Assembly (NCBI RefSeq): GCF_004138165.1
Contig: NZ_RYFF01000007.1
Span: 62,001-126,000, forward strand
Length of the DNA: 64,000 nt
Reading direction: 5' to 3'
Origin: Candidatus Chloroploca sp. Khr17
Lineage (GTDB): Bacteria; Chloroflexota; Chloroflexia; Chloroflexales; Chloroflexaceae
Below, piece by piece: positions 25,365 to 34,201 of this stretch. The number at the start of each line of letters is the position of its first letter. Position 1 is the first letter of the stretch. A program made the translations under genes and the position numbers. The notes under the pieces were generated by a model, which saw only the letters and a list, made by a program, of their open reading frames with translations, was not told where the DNA came from and ran no database searches.

Positions 25365-25395
25365 CAAGAGTCAAAAAGGGGGATTTGGTACAGAT
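25365..25395 (+). promoter_or_regulatory. Bipartite element, plus-strand copy (secretion-locus promoter)
   Basis: CAAGAGTCAA (25365-25374), eight bases, ATTTGGTACAGAT (25383-25395). It ends 65 bases before ATG 25461. It matches the minus-strand copy at 24064-24034 in both blocks and spacing, while the eight bases between differ. Conservation of the blocks with a variable spacer is what a -35/-10 pair looks like. Confidence 0.7.
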
Positions 25396-25460
25396 GGAGT
25401 GATGGGTAAAACTCTGAGGTTTTGTGCGGGAAGATCAAACAGAGAGCGTAAGGTAGGCGT

Positions 25461-26189
25461 ATGGCTGAGGTAAAGATTCGTCTTCGTTTAGGTCCATCTT
25501 CAGCTGATCAACGAGAACTAAATATTTCAGATGAGAAGATTGTTGGTGACCTGATTACCTATTGGAAAAAAGATTATCGCCTGGCCGAACAGGATGTCCA
25601 GGGTGAATTAATCCCCTATGCGCTCTACCGCGATCACGGCTCACATAAAGAACGTATTGACCCAAAACGCACGCTGCGCAGCCTGCGCATGCAAGCTTTT
25701 GAAGAGCTCTATCTGACCGATGCCCGCCAACCCTGGTGGCAAGGGCAAAAGCCTACAACACAACCACTAAAAGAGCCAAAGACTCCAAATCCTGTACCAC
25801 GACCAGATCCCATCACCAGGCCAGCGTTTGGCCCATGTTCGATTGAAATCGCACCGGGATGCGTCCACCAGATTGGGGAAAAAGGCCTGGTGCTAAACCG
25901 CGAATATTTGCTCAATGAGTTACCAAAGTCAGTCGTTGCGCGCGAACGAGCTTTGACGATGCTCGGGATCGAATCACGCCTTAGCGCAGTGAGTCGCGGT
26001 GAGCCAGGGCATTGCAGCATTATCTGGCGTCAAAATTGGTACCTCATCGCTCATCATCAGATCTACATCAGTGGAACAAAATACACGCGGAACGAGGCTG
26101 TTCACATTAATCAAACCACAACCCTCCTCCTGGGTCGCGAGGGTTGGCCAATCACCATACGGCTCCATTCAACGATTATTGCACGCTAA
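25461..26189 (+). CDS. Ubiquitin-like (YukD/EsaB-type) plus FHA-like protein
   Basis: 242 residues, soluble. Residues 1-90 (EVKIRLRLGPSSADQREL and following, to LRMQAFEELYLTDARQPW) look like the ubiquitin-like fold of YukD/EsaB and the EccD N-terminus. A proline-rich linker (residues 95-118) leads to a C-terminal domain. Its pattern VSRGEPGHCSIIWRQNWYL, then IYISGTKYTRNEAV and LLLGREGWPITIRL, resembles a degenerate FHA domain. It is the first gene of the secretion locus, directly behind the shared promoter element. It may be a cytosolic adaptor of the EccC motor. Both domain calls are by pattern and are not certain. Confidence 0.55.
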   Translation: MAEVKIRLRLGPSSADQRELNISDEKIVGDLITYWKKDYRLAEQDVQGELIPYALYRDHGSHKERIDPKRTLRSLRMQAFEELYLTDARQPWWQGQKPTTQPLKEPKTPNPVPRPDPITRPAFGPCSIEIAPGCVHQIGEKGLVLNREYLLNELPKSVVARERALTMLGIESRLSAVSRGEPGHCSIIWRQNWYLIAHHQIYISGTKYTRNEAVHINQTTTLLLGREGWPITIRLHSTIIAR

Positions 26190-26261
26190 CATCTCCCGCA
26201 AGGGCTGGCTTGATAGACCGCACAGGTATAGACGGATTCGCACACACAGGAGGTTACACCC

Positions 26262-26540
26262 ATGGCCATGATTCGGATGGATATCGACCAGGCACAGCAA
26301 ACGATCGATACGATGCGGCGGACAATGGAGGAATTCAATTCGCAACTGACAGCTTTGGGGGGCTCAGTTGAAGGTCTGATGGGTGCCTGGGAAGGCAATG
26401 CACAGATGAAGTTCTCGAATGTTTGGCAAGAATGGCGCACGCGGTTTCAGGCTTCGATCAACGATCTGGAACCAATGATTAGTGGTGTGACCAACGAACG
26501 CCAGCAGATTATTGATGCAGACAGCAGTGGCAGTTTTTGA
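26262..26540 (+). CDS. WXG100-family protein (EsxA-like)
   Basis: 92 residues, all helical. The turn between the two helices holds W43-E-G45 (LMGAWEGNAQMKF), the defining motif. Such small proteins are secreted as dimers by EccC/EssC motors. A strong AGGAGG precedes ATG 26262. The C-terminal YxxxD/E export motif of actinobacterial partners is not present; the tail ends ERQQIIDADSSGSF. A 15-bp hairpin follows the gene (26580-26617), then the motor gene, the classic neighbour. Confidence 0.92.
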   Translation: MAMIRMDIDQAQQTIDTMRRTMEEFNSQLTALGGSVEGLMGAWEGNAQMKFSNVWQEWRTRFQASINDLEPMISGVTNERQQIIDADSSGSF

Positions 26541-26579
26541 GACTAGCGATCTGATTAAGAATAATCGGTGAATCTGATA

Positions 26580-26617
26580 ATGCATCGTAGTGCTATCAAA
26601 ACAGCACTACGATGCAT
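26580..26617 (+). terminator. 15-bp hairpin between WXG100 and EccC genes
   Basis: Arms ATGCATCGTAGTGCT (26580-26594) and AGCACTACGATGCAT (26603-26617), loop ATCAAAAC. No T-run follows, so it may act as a 3'-end stabiliser or partial terminator. That would let the small secreted protein be made in excess over the motor. It also argues against a motor-gene start at 26590. Confidence 0.6.
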
Positions 26618-26700
26618 ATCGTCAAAACGTACGAACGAGACTATCTTCGAGCTTAAGGCAACTTGAACCTTGTGCTTGTCCTATCGCCAGGAGCTTTGCG

Positions 26701-29700
26701 ATGACATTTGCGACTGCCGAAAAAGTAGGTGATGCGGATCTGGCAGCATCAGGCGGATCAAACGAGCAACCGCTTACGCTCTTCAATCGTCCTCCGCGCA
26801 TTTTGCGCACCCTGCCTGATGATGAGATCAATATCCCTGGGCCACCGCAAGAGCCAACGATGCGCGGTGGGATGCGGTTAATTAGCATCCTGATTCCACT
26901 CATCTCGTCCCTCGTCTATCTTGGCATTGCAGGAGCACGGAGCAGCACAGCTGGGGCAGGTTCAATGCTGAGTGCCTTACCGATTGTCGTGATTGGTATG
27001 CTCACTGGCGGAGCGGCTTTTTATACCTATCGGCAGCAGAAGCGTGAATACGAAGCGGCGCTGGTGACGTATCGCGAGACCTACCAGGCGGCCCTAGAAA
27101 AGATTCGCCGCCAACTCCAGCAACTCGAACGTCAACAGCGCAGCTATTATGAGGAGAATGACCCAGATCTGAAAACCCTGCTCCAGATCGCCCATGGTGA
27201 GATCAACAAAAAGAATGAACCAGTACCATCAAGTCGGCTCTGGGAACGTCGGCCTGAAGATGCTGATTTTCTTGCGTTGCGCATTGGGCGCGGTGATCGA
27301 CCAACCAGTGTGACGATCAAGCCGCCCAGCGTCAATGCCTACACCAAAGACGTTGAAGACTCGCTGCTCATCGCTGAGCAATTTCGCCTTGTACGCGATG
27401 TTCCCGTTAGTCTCAATCTGCGCACCGTGGGGTCAATTGGCATCGCAGGCCCCGACGGACGAACACTCAATCTATTGCAGGCCCTGATCTGGCAACTTGT
27501 TATCCACCATTCATCAAGCGAAGTGCGGATTGCGGCCTTCTGGGATGCAACCTTTGATGACTCATGGGACTGGCTCCGCTACCTGCCCCATACACGGCCC
27601 CTGGATGGCGATGAGAGTTATCGCCTTCTGGCCCGCTATGACCGCAATCCAGAAGATAGCGTCCGCGTTCTCTCAGCCTTGAGTAAAGAACTCAAACGGC
27701 GGCGTGAAGATGACCAGCGTGGACAACGTCCCCACCTCGTTGTGATTCTGAGCAGTTACCTGCTGCATCGTGAAGACTACCCGCTCTTTGCGCAACTTAT
27801 TACCGGGCGAACAGCTGATATCAGTGCCATCTGCCTTGTCCCTGAGGTACGTGACGTGCCAAGTGAATGTGGTGGGTACATTGATCTGGTTCATGGAGGT
27901 TCCCCTGAACACGCACGGCTTGGGGTTGCAGGCAAAGGTGGCGGCTACAGTATCTTCAAAGCAGATATGGCAACAACCGAACAGAGTCGGGAACTCGCTC
28001 TACGCATAGCCCCGGTCGAATTGGCTGATACCGATGGTGGCCGTGAAATGCCCCGTAATGTTCCGCTGCTCTCGTTGCTTGGTATCCTCGACGCAGCAAC
28101 CTATGATCCGCAAATCCTCTGGGCGAAGGCACCTACCGATAGCTGGCATCCTGTGCCGGTTGGGGCTCAGGGTGCTGGAGTGCCAATGGAAATCAATTTG
28201 AATGAGGGCATTCACGGGGTGCATGGCATGATTGCCGGGGCTACCGGTGCCGGTAAAAGTGAATTGCTCTTGAGTTTTCTAATGGCCTTGGCGATTCGTC
28301 ATCACCCAGATCGACTCAATTTTCTCTTGATCGACTTCAAGGGTGGGGCCACTTTCCGCGATCTTGAAGCCTTGCCCCATACCTCCGGGATGGTCACAGA
28401 TCTCTCGGGTTTTATGGCTGAACGAGCATTGATTGCGATGAATAGCGAGCTCGATCGCCGTAAGCGCCTGTTGAGCGCCAAGGGAGTGCCCAATATTAAA
28501 AGCTACCGCCGGGCCGGTTTCGACCAGCGCGGCGAGCCCTTGCCCAACCTTTTCATTGCGATTGATGAATTTGATGAGATGATTCGCGACTATCCTCAGT
28601 TTCAGGATGAATTGATCCGCGTAGGCAAACAAGGGCGCAGTCTAGGGGTGCATTTGCTCTTTGCTACGCAGCAGCCTTCGCTGATTAAAGAAGGTCTACA
28701 AAATAACCTAAGTTATTGGATGTCACTACGGGTCAATTCAAAAGATGATAGCCGTACGATGCTTGGCCTACCCGACGCTGCCCAACTGGGGACAGATACA
28801 CCCGGGCGAGGTTTTCTGCGCGATAAGAATAGTGGTGTGCGGGTTTTCCAGTCGGCCCTCATTACGTCAACCTATCGCCAGGTTACGGGGCGGAGTACAA
28901 GCGAGATTGATCTTACAGGGCATTTGCGCATCAATACAAGTGAAACACGTGCCCAACAGATGTTTGAAGTGGAATTAGACGATCTGGTCAATCAACTCAA
29001 AACAACGCTGACTGAAAGCGGGCGCAACAAGTTGATTGAGGCAAGCATAGCCTCGATGTGCAAACAGTTCAATGAACTGTTCGAACGCAACCTGACTGAA
29101 ACCGAATTGAAAGAACAGCACCGGACAACCCGCGCTGCTATTGACCTCTTTCTCCAGGCTCTCCATCAACTCTCGTATGACCCGAAGGAGATGAGTGAAG
29201 CTGAAGCAATTGACCATCAAATCAATCTGGCTTCACGCAAACTCATTACCCTATTAATGGGTAATCGCGAGCAGATTAGTGAGATTCGTCTGGTTGCACG
29301 CCATATGGTTGAGGCGCAAGGGGCACGCTATGCAGCACAAAAGTATCGCATCTGGGAAGAACCCCTCCCCGCCACCTTGCCCCTCGCCGAACTAATGCAA
29401 CGTAGCGGCGGCAAGGCCAACTGGCTTGATGTGCCCTTTGGCGTTGTTGATCAGCCCGAACTTGCCTGTCACGATCTGCTAACAACTGATCTCGCAGGTG
29501 CCGGGGGCAATTTGCTGGCACTGGGAGCTTCGGGCAGCGGCAAAACAACCCTGCTCCAGACCATCATGCTGGCCTTAGCTCATAGCCTCAGCCCAACCGA
29601 GCTCTGGTTTTATGTCATTGATAGTACTGGCGCAGGCATTGGTCTGCAAGGCAAGCTACCGCATCTTGCCCATGTGCTTGGGCCACGCCAACATCTGTTG

Positions 29701-31167
29701 ATTGAACGTATGTTTGTCGAGTTGCAGAATCAACTCGAAGATCGTCGCACCATGTTCCAACAACAGGGCGTAGCTTCGCTGAGCCAGTACCGCGAGCGCT
29801 ATAGCCGACAGCCGGATGGTCTTCAACCTCCGCCCCCAGCGCTTGTCATTGTCATTGACAATCTGGCCGAGGTAACGAATCAGAATGAACTGGTGCTTGA
29901 GACCCTTAAAACCTTCATGCGTGAGAGCCGCGCCTATGGGATCTATTTTCTTGTGTCAGCCTACACGATGCGTGAAGTTGGCTCGCTCTTGGCCAATTTC
30001 GAGACCCGTATCGCGCTCCGGCTCAATAGCGACGATGATTCAGCCGCGCTGATTGGCAAAGATTATGCGAGCAAGCTGATCAAACCTGATCAACCTGGAC
30101 GTGCGTTTTTGCGTGGTACCCCACGCCCCATCGAAGTGCAACTGGCGTTGCCAGCCCTGCGTTCGCGCAAGGTAGCGGCAGATGTTGATGTGCAAGCCGA
30201 AGAGAAGGAAGTTGCGTACAGCGACCTTGTTGAGGAACTGCAACGGTCAGCCGATCTCATACGAGCAACCTGGCAGCACATCATGGCAAGCGGTGATCCT
30301 CGCAAACCCCAGGGCTTACATCTGCTGCCGCCAACAGTTGAAGTGGGAACCTTGCTCACACAGTTGCCTCCAGACTCAAGCCCGACGATCCCCCTGGGAA
30401 TCGAGAGCGCTTCACTCCAACCGTTGCTCTGGTCGCTCGAACAAAATGCGCATCTCTTGATCACAGGCGGCTTGCGCAATGGCAAACGCTCGCTCTTACG
30501 CACACTGATACTTGCGGCAACCCGGCGGATGGCGCTTGACGATGTCGAATTTGTGCTGGTTGACTATAGTATGCGCGCCCTGCGCGATCTTGCTGCACTG
30601 CCCCAGGTGCGCACGTTTGCGGAACTGACGCTGGCAAACAAAGAAGTCCGTGACATCACTGTTGTGACGGAGAAGGATGAATTCCTAGCGGTGCTCCAAA
30701 AATTGACGGGCGAACTGGCTGAACGACTCAACCTGCTGCGCCGTGGCCTCCCAATTACCCGACGTACCATCGTGATCATCCATAACTGGGATCTGGTCGC
30801 GCAGGATAATCCGATGACAACCGCGTTTGACCCCTTTGTTCGCCGTGGTAGTGATGTCGGCTTGCATTGTGTGATCTCCTATACCGATCCGATGAGCCTC
30901 AATAGTGGCACGCTGCTACGAGCCGTCCGGGCTAGTGCGATTGAGGTGATTAGTGGACGCCCCCCCAGCGATTCGGCACCCTATGCTCCGCCCATTACCA
31001 AACGGTTCAAGAGCGTGCTTGCCAGTGAGATGCCCCCTGGCCGTGGGTTTGTCCTGGAAACCGGGCAACCTGCCCGCCTCGTGCAACTTGCCTATGCCAG
31101 CCCGGAATATGTTAGGGAAGAACTGAAACGCATTGGAACCGACTCACATCATCCCATCGCACAGTAG
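26701..31167 (+). CDS. eccC: EccC/EssC-type three-ATPase secretion motor (FtsK/SpoIIIE family)
   Basis: 1488 residues. An N-terminal RPPRILRTLPDDEINIPGPP is followed by two membrane helices (about 57-77 and 92-109), a coiled region, then three FtsK-type ATPase domains. Domain 1 has an intact Walker A (GATGAGKS, K519) and LLIDFKGG. Domain 2 has LGASGSGKTT (K948). Domain 3 has GGLRNGKRS (K1262), with arginine in place of the usual Ser/Thr after lysine. It powers export of WXG100 proteins through the membrane. ATG 26701 follows AGGAG by seven bases; an earlier start at 26590 would run through the upstream hairpin. The fused three-domain form is as in EssC and in mycobacterial EccC. Confidence 0.92.
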   Translation: MTFATAEKVGDADLAASGGSNEQPLTLFNRPPRILRTLPDDEINIPGPPQEPTMRGGMRLISILIPLISSLVYLGIAGARSSTAGAGSMLSALPIVVIGMLTGGAAFYTYRQQKREYEAALVTYRETYQAALEKIRRQLQQLERQQRSYYEENDPDLKTLLQIAHGEINKKNEPVPSSRLWERRPEDADFLALRIGRGDRPTSVTIKPPSVNAYTKDVEDSLLIAEQFRLVRDVPVSLNLRTVGSIGIAGPDGRTLNLLQALIWQLVIHHSSSEVRIAAFWDATFDDSWDWLRYLPHTRPLDGDESYRLLARYDRNPEDSVRVLSALSKELKRRREDDQRGQRPHLVVILSSYLLHREDYPLFAQLITGRTADISAICLVPEVRDVPSECGGYIDLVHGGSPEHARLGVAGKGGGYSIFKADMATTEQSRELALRIAPVELADTDGGREMPRNVPLLSLLGILDAATYDPQILWAKAPTDSWHPVPVGAQGAGVPMEINLNEGIHGVHGMIAGATGAGKSELLLSFLMALAIRHHPDRLNFLLIDFKGGATFRDLEALPHTSGMVTDLSGFMAERALIAMNSELDRRKRLLSAKGVPNIKSYRRAGFDQRGEPLPNLFIAIDEFDEMIRDYPQFQDELIRVGKQGRSLGVHLLFATQQPSLIKEGLQNNLSYWMSLRVNSKDDSRTMLGLPDAAQLGTDTPGRGFLRDKNSGVRVFQSALITSTYRQVTGRSTSEIDLTGHLRINTSETRAQQMFEVELDDLVNQLKTTLTESGRNKLIEASIASMCKQFNELFERNLTETELKEQHRTTRAAIDLFLQALHQLSYDPKEMSEAEAIDHQINLASRKLITLLMGNREQISEIRLVARHMVEAQGARYAAQKYRIWEEPLPATLPLAELMQRSGGKANWLDVPFGVVDQPELACHDLLTTDLAGAGGNLLALGASGSGKTTLLQTIMLALAHSLSPTELWFYVIDSTGAGIGLQGKLPHLAHVLGPRQHLLIERMFVELQNQLEDRRTMFQQQGVASLSQYRERYSRQPDGLQPPPPALVIVIDNLAEVTNQNELVLETLKTFMRESRAYGIYFLVSAYTMREVGSLLANFETRIALRLNSDDDSAALIGKDYASKLIKPDQPGRAFLRGTPRPIEVQLALPALRSRKVAADVDVQAEEKEVAYSDLVEELQRSADLIRATWQHIMASGDPRKPQGLHLLPPTVEVGTLLTQLPPDSSPTIPLGIESASLQPLLWSLEQNAHLLITGGLRNGKRSLLRTLILAATRRMALDDVEFVLVDYSMRALRDLAALPQVRTFAELTLANKEVRDITVVTEKDEFLAVLQKLTGELAERLNLLRRGLPITRRTIVIIHNWDLVAQDNPMTTAFDPFVRRGSDVGLHCVISYTDPMSLNSGTLLRAVRASAIEVISGRPPSDSAPYAPPITKRFKSVLASEMPPGRGFVLETGQPARLVQLAYASPEYVREELKRIGTDSHHPIAQ

Positions 31168-31197
31168 CTATGCAGTGTTGCAGAAAGGTTTACCGAA

Positions 31198-31989
31198 ATG
31201 ACGACCCAAGCCACCTTCGTGTTGAGCCAGGAAGAAGTCTATGTTGCCCTTTCTTACGTACGTGCCCGAGGACTCCTTGGCATTGATCCGGCCTCGCTCG
31301 CCAGTGTTAACGCTGAAGAGCGTCAGGCGCTGCTTGCCGCAGCTGGGCGTGCTCTGCAAGCACGAGGGATGTTGAACCGCGATGAAGAGAAGCAACTCGT
31401 CCTGGAAGAAACCGTCCGTACAACGCTCAATGGGGCAGCCCGAGCGCCACGTTCACTCTCAACGATTACCCGTAAAGCTGGACAGGAAGCCTTGCAGAGC
31501 TATATCGTCCATCACAACGATGGTCTTTGGATCAAGCATACGCAGCCCGAGAGTGGCTTGCATCAGTTTACGCTTGCCCGTGAAAGGCTGTCCCTCCAGG
31601 AAGATTTGACTGCACTGTTTGCGATCGCCGATCAGACACGGCCACAAGCGACAACTTTTACGCTTGATCAAGCCGAGTTAGAGCAAATCCAGAACGCCGT
31701 GCAAGCAGAACCAGATCATGTGGCAGAACGCGTGGTTGCAGCCGGGGCCGACGAGGCAACTGGACAACTATTTGCCGAATTGCTCACTGGCGAACGTGAC
31801 TCGGCCATCGTGCAAACGATTGATCGCACAAACCCGGGAGCGGAAGAAGAGACGCGCACCGTAACGCTCTTGCATAACCATCAGGGCTTCTGGATGATGC
31901 GAACCTTGAATCCAACTCAACTACAGTGCCAGCCAGCCAGTGCCGAAGAAGTCAGGCAGATGCTGAAGGAACTGATTGACCTGTTGTAG
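31198..31989 (+). CDS. EspG-like putative secretion chaperone
   Basis: 263 residues, soluble. The opening TFVLSQEEVYVALSYVRARGLLG, then EERQALLAAAGRALQARGMLNRDEEKQL, and a beta stretch ALQSYIVHHNDGLWIKHTQPESGLHQFTLA recall the EspG family of ESX chaperones. A second similar beta stretch near residue 215 (RTVTLLHNHQGFWMMRTLNPTQ) suggests the quasi-twofold fold of that family. Such proteins hold effectors before export. It stands between the motor and the WXG-lipase gene, the place expected for a dedicated chaperone. The assignment is by pattern and context only. Confidence 0.5.
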   Translation: MTTQATFVLSQEEVYVALSYVRARGLLGIDPASLASVNAEERQALLAAAGRALQARGMLNRDEEKQLVLEETVRTTLNGAARAPRSLSTITRKAGQEALQSYIVHHNDGLWIKHTQPESGLHQFTLARERLSLQEDLTALFAIADQTRPQATTFTLDQAELEQIQNAVQAEPDHVAERVVAAGADEATGQLFAELLTGERDSAIVQTIDRTNPGAEEETRTVTLLHNHQGFWMMRTLNPTQLQCQPASAEEVRQMLKELIDLL

Positions 31990-32120
31990 CGCCTGCGCAA
32001 CCGGGTTCGACGAAGAGCCAGCCAAGCACACCAACGGTTTCACCCAGACCATGTGGAGCCTCGAACATCATTCATATTCTGTTTTGACCTCTATATCACG
32101 GACACAAAGGAGCTCAAACC

Positions 32121-33338
32121 ATGCCAGGCATCATTCGTGCTGATACCGATCAACTCCGTGCCGTCGCCAACCAGATGCGTACAACTGCCGAACAGATTTC
32201 CACCGGAACTGGTTCGATGCAACAGTCAATGGAGATGCTCGATATGGTCTGGAGTGGCAAGGCGCGTGATCGTGGCATGGAGGCATGGGCACGCATTGTC
32301 GCCCGCTACAACCCCGAGGTCAACACCCTGCTTCACCTTGCCAAAGAACTCGAAGCCCTGGCGCAACGCATGGACGAGGCTGCGGCTGTCTTTGGCGATA
32401 GCGGAAGTGGGAGTGGGGGAGGTACAGCAGGCGGCATCGGCGAGGGCCAGGAAAAACCGTGGTATGAAGATAAACCAAAACTTGAGCAACCACCGCAAAA
32501 CATGGGTGAAATTTTTGATCTTTTAGGCCCAGATAAAAATAATGGCAATGAAATCCAAATCTACCAGGTTGGCCCAAATGAGTTTGCCGTGCTACTGCAA
32601 GGGAGTGATCAGAGCCGTACCGGGATCAATTCGCTCTGGACAGATGCGCCTGAGGCTGGTTTCGGTGGAGACACTGAATATGCGCGAAAGGTGCGGGAGA
32701 TGTTGCAGGAGTTGGGTGAAAAACACCCTGGCGCAGCGGTCAATCTGTTTGGTTATAGCCTGGGAGGCATTGTTGCCCAGCAAGTGGCGAGTAACACGTC
32801 TTTTTTCAACCAGAATGGCTTGAATCTCAAGACTGTCAGCACCTATGGAGCACCAAAAATCGACACTGTGCCAGAGGGCAAGACCTATGCAGATTTTGAT
32901 GCCCCGGGTGACATTGTGAGTGGCTTACCTGTTTCGGTTACACCTGAGTCGGTTTTAACAACCGTTGCTTTTGGGTTAAAGCCAGGAGAAACACTTGCGG
33001 TAGGTGGTGCAATGCATATGACTGGATATCAACATGATTTTATGCCAACACGCCAGGACATGAATAATACAACTCCTCCCTTCAACGCCGATACATGGGT
33101 TCTGGTTGACAGCTATAACGATGCAACGGACTACGGCGCACAAGCTGATGAGAACATCGGAGATATCGTACAAGATACCGGTAAGTCCATCGGCGAAACC
33201 ATAAAAGATACGGGCCAGAAGATAGGTGATCAAGCCGAGAAGATTGGCCAGGAAGTTCAGAACAAGGTTCAGGAGGGCAAAGAACAGGTTGATACATACA
33301 TAAACAAGTTAGGCGCATGGATACCCGATCCTTTCTAA
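32121..33338 (+). CDS. WXG100-lipase fusion, candidate type VII effector
   Basis: 405 residues in four parts. Residues 1-92 are a WXG100 helical hairpin with W44-S-G46. Residues 93-112 are a Gly/Ser linker. Residues about 140-310 are an alpha/beta hydrolase of the class 3 lipase type: nucleophile elbow GYSLGG with Ser213, Asp264 in APGDIVSGLP, and His305 in TGYQHDF form a plausible triad. Residues 335-395 are amphipathic, with repeating IGETIKDTGQKIGDQAEKIG-like units that could bind membrane. The WXG part should direct export, and the hydrolase would act on lipids or esters outside the cell. AAGGAG precedes ATG 32121. No immunity-like gene is evident next to it. Confidence 0.78.
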   Translation: MPGIIRADTDQLRAVANQMRTTAEQISTGTGSMQQSMEMLDMVWSGKARDRGMEAWARIVARYNPEVNTLLHLAKELEALAQRMDEAAAVFGDSGSGSGGGTAGGIGEGQEKPWYEDKPKLEQPPQNMGEIFDLLGPDKNNGNEIQIYQVGPNEFAVLLQGSDQSRTGINSLWTDAPEAGFGGDTEYARKVREMLQELGEKHPGAAVNLFGYSLGGIVAQQVASNTSFFNQNGLNLKTVSTYGAPKIDTVPEGKTYADFDAPGDIVSGLPVSVTPESVLTTVAFGLKPGETLAVGGAMHMTGYQHDFMPTRQDMNNTTPPFNADTWVLVDSYNDATDYGAQADENIGDIVQDTGKSIGETIKDTGQKIGDQAEKIGQEVQNKVQEGKEQVDTYINKLGAWIPDPF

Positions 33339-33374
33339 CTGAAAGCGCATGGAATAAGTGAGAGGGAGCAGCAT

Positions 33375-34199
33375 ATGAACAGTTTCGAGTTCTGGGCGCA
33401 TATGCAGAGCTACGCGCAGATGAGTCGCCTCTGGTGGTACACATTTGCCGCGTTGCCCGCAATGATCATTGCCGGTGGGGCGTATCCGTTGATGGCATTT
33501 GCGTTGCGGCGCAAGACGTCGCCGCCAATGATCTTTTTCTGGCTCGTCGTCGCTGGCATTCCGGCCTTGATGGTCTTTCCATCGTTTTATGTCAGCACCA
33601 ACCTTGAGGCCTCGCTTGCTCACGTGGAGTTTGCGATCCCTGGCCGACCACAGGATTTTCCCCTTGCGCAGGCACGGATGCTCGGGGCAAGCCTTGATAC
33701 GCTGGCCCTCTATGGCATTGTGGGGGCAGCCCTGACGATGATCATCATGGTAGCAGGCTCGCTCGTTGGTGATGTGCCAGTCGCAAGCCCGATTGTGCAA
33801 CAGATTTCACAGTCGCTGACCAAAGCCGTGACGAGAGCGATGAATCCTGGGCGAAGTGCAGCGGCCCTCAGTAGTCAATACGGTGTGCTGAAAGTCACCC
33901 AGGGGTCAGCAACTGGCAGCCAGTATGCGGTACGCAATGGCACCATTGGCAAACAGGATGCCGATATTTTGATTACCGATACCGTGGTCTCACGCAAACA
34001 TGCCCGCCTCGAAGTCAAAGGTGGCACGCCACAACTCATTGATGATGGCAGCATGAATGGAACCTATATTGTGCGGGCCGGGCAAGAATATGAGCTCAAT
34101 GGGGCCGCGATGGAACTGCAACCAGGCGATACGATCTATCTTGGTCCACCGAGCCTACCGACGGCTGTGGCAATGGTCTATGAGCGAAATGGAGCCTAG
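33375..34199 (+). CDS. Membrane-anchored FHA-domain protein
   Basis: 274 residues. Three membrane helices (about 20-44, 52-73, 106-131) precede a cytosolic FHA domain. Its core reads TIGKQDADILITDTVVSRKHARLEV, then DDGSMNGTYIVR and LQPGDTIYLG; the Ser-Arg-x-His and Asn-Gly residues that bind phosphothreonine are present. It is probably a receptor for a target phosphorylated by the kinase at 35456. FHA proteins sit in many type VII loci, where they link phosphorylation to the motor. Confidence 0.85.
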   Translation: MNSFEFWAHMQSYAQMSRLWWYTFAALPAMIIAGGAYPLMAFALRRKTSPPMIFFWLVVAGIPALMVFPSFYVSTNLEASLAHVEFAIPGRPQDFPLAQARMLGASLDTLALYGIVGAALTMIIMVAGSLVGDVPVASPIVQQISQSLTKAVTRAMNPGRSAAALSSQYGVLKVTQGSATGSQYAVRNGTIGKQDADILITDTVVSRKHARLEVKGGTPQLIDDGSMNGTYIVRAGQEYELNGAAMELQPGDTIYLGPPSLPTAVAMVYERNGA

Positions 34200-34201
34200 C
34201 A

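Noticed and set aside
31990-32120. GGGTTCGACGA as a possible tRNA T-arm
   Set aside because: No matching acceptor stem or anticodon arm could be drawn around it.
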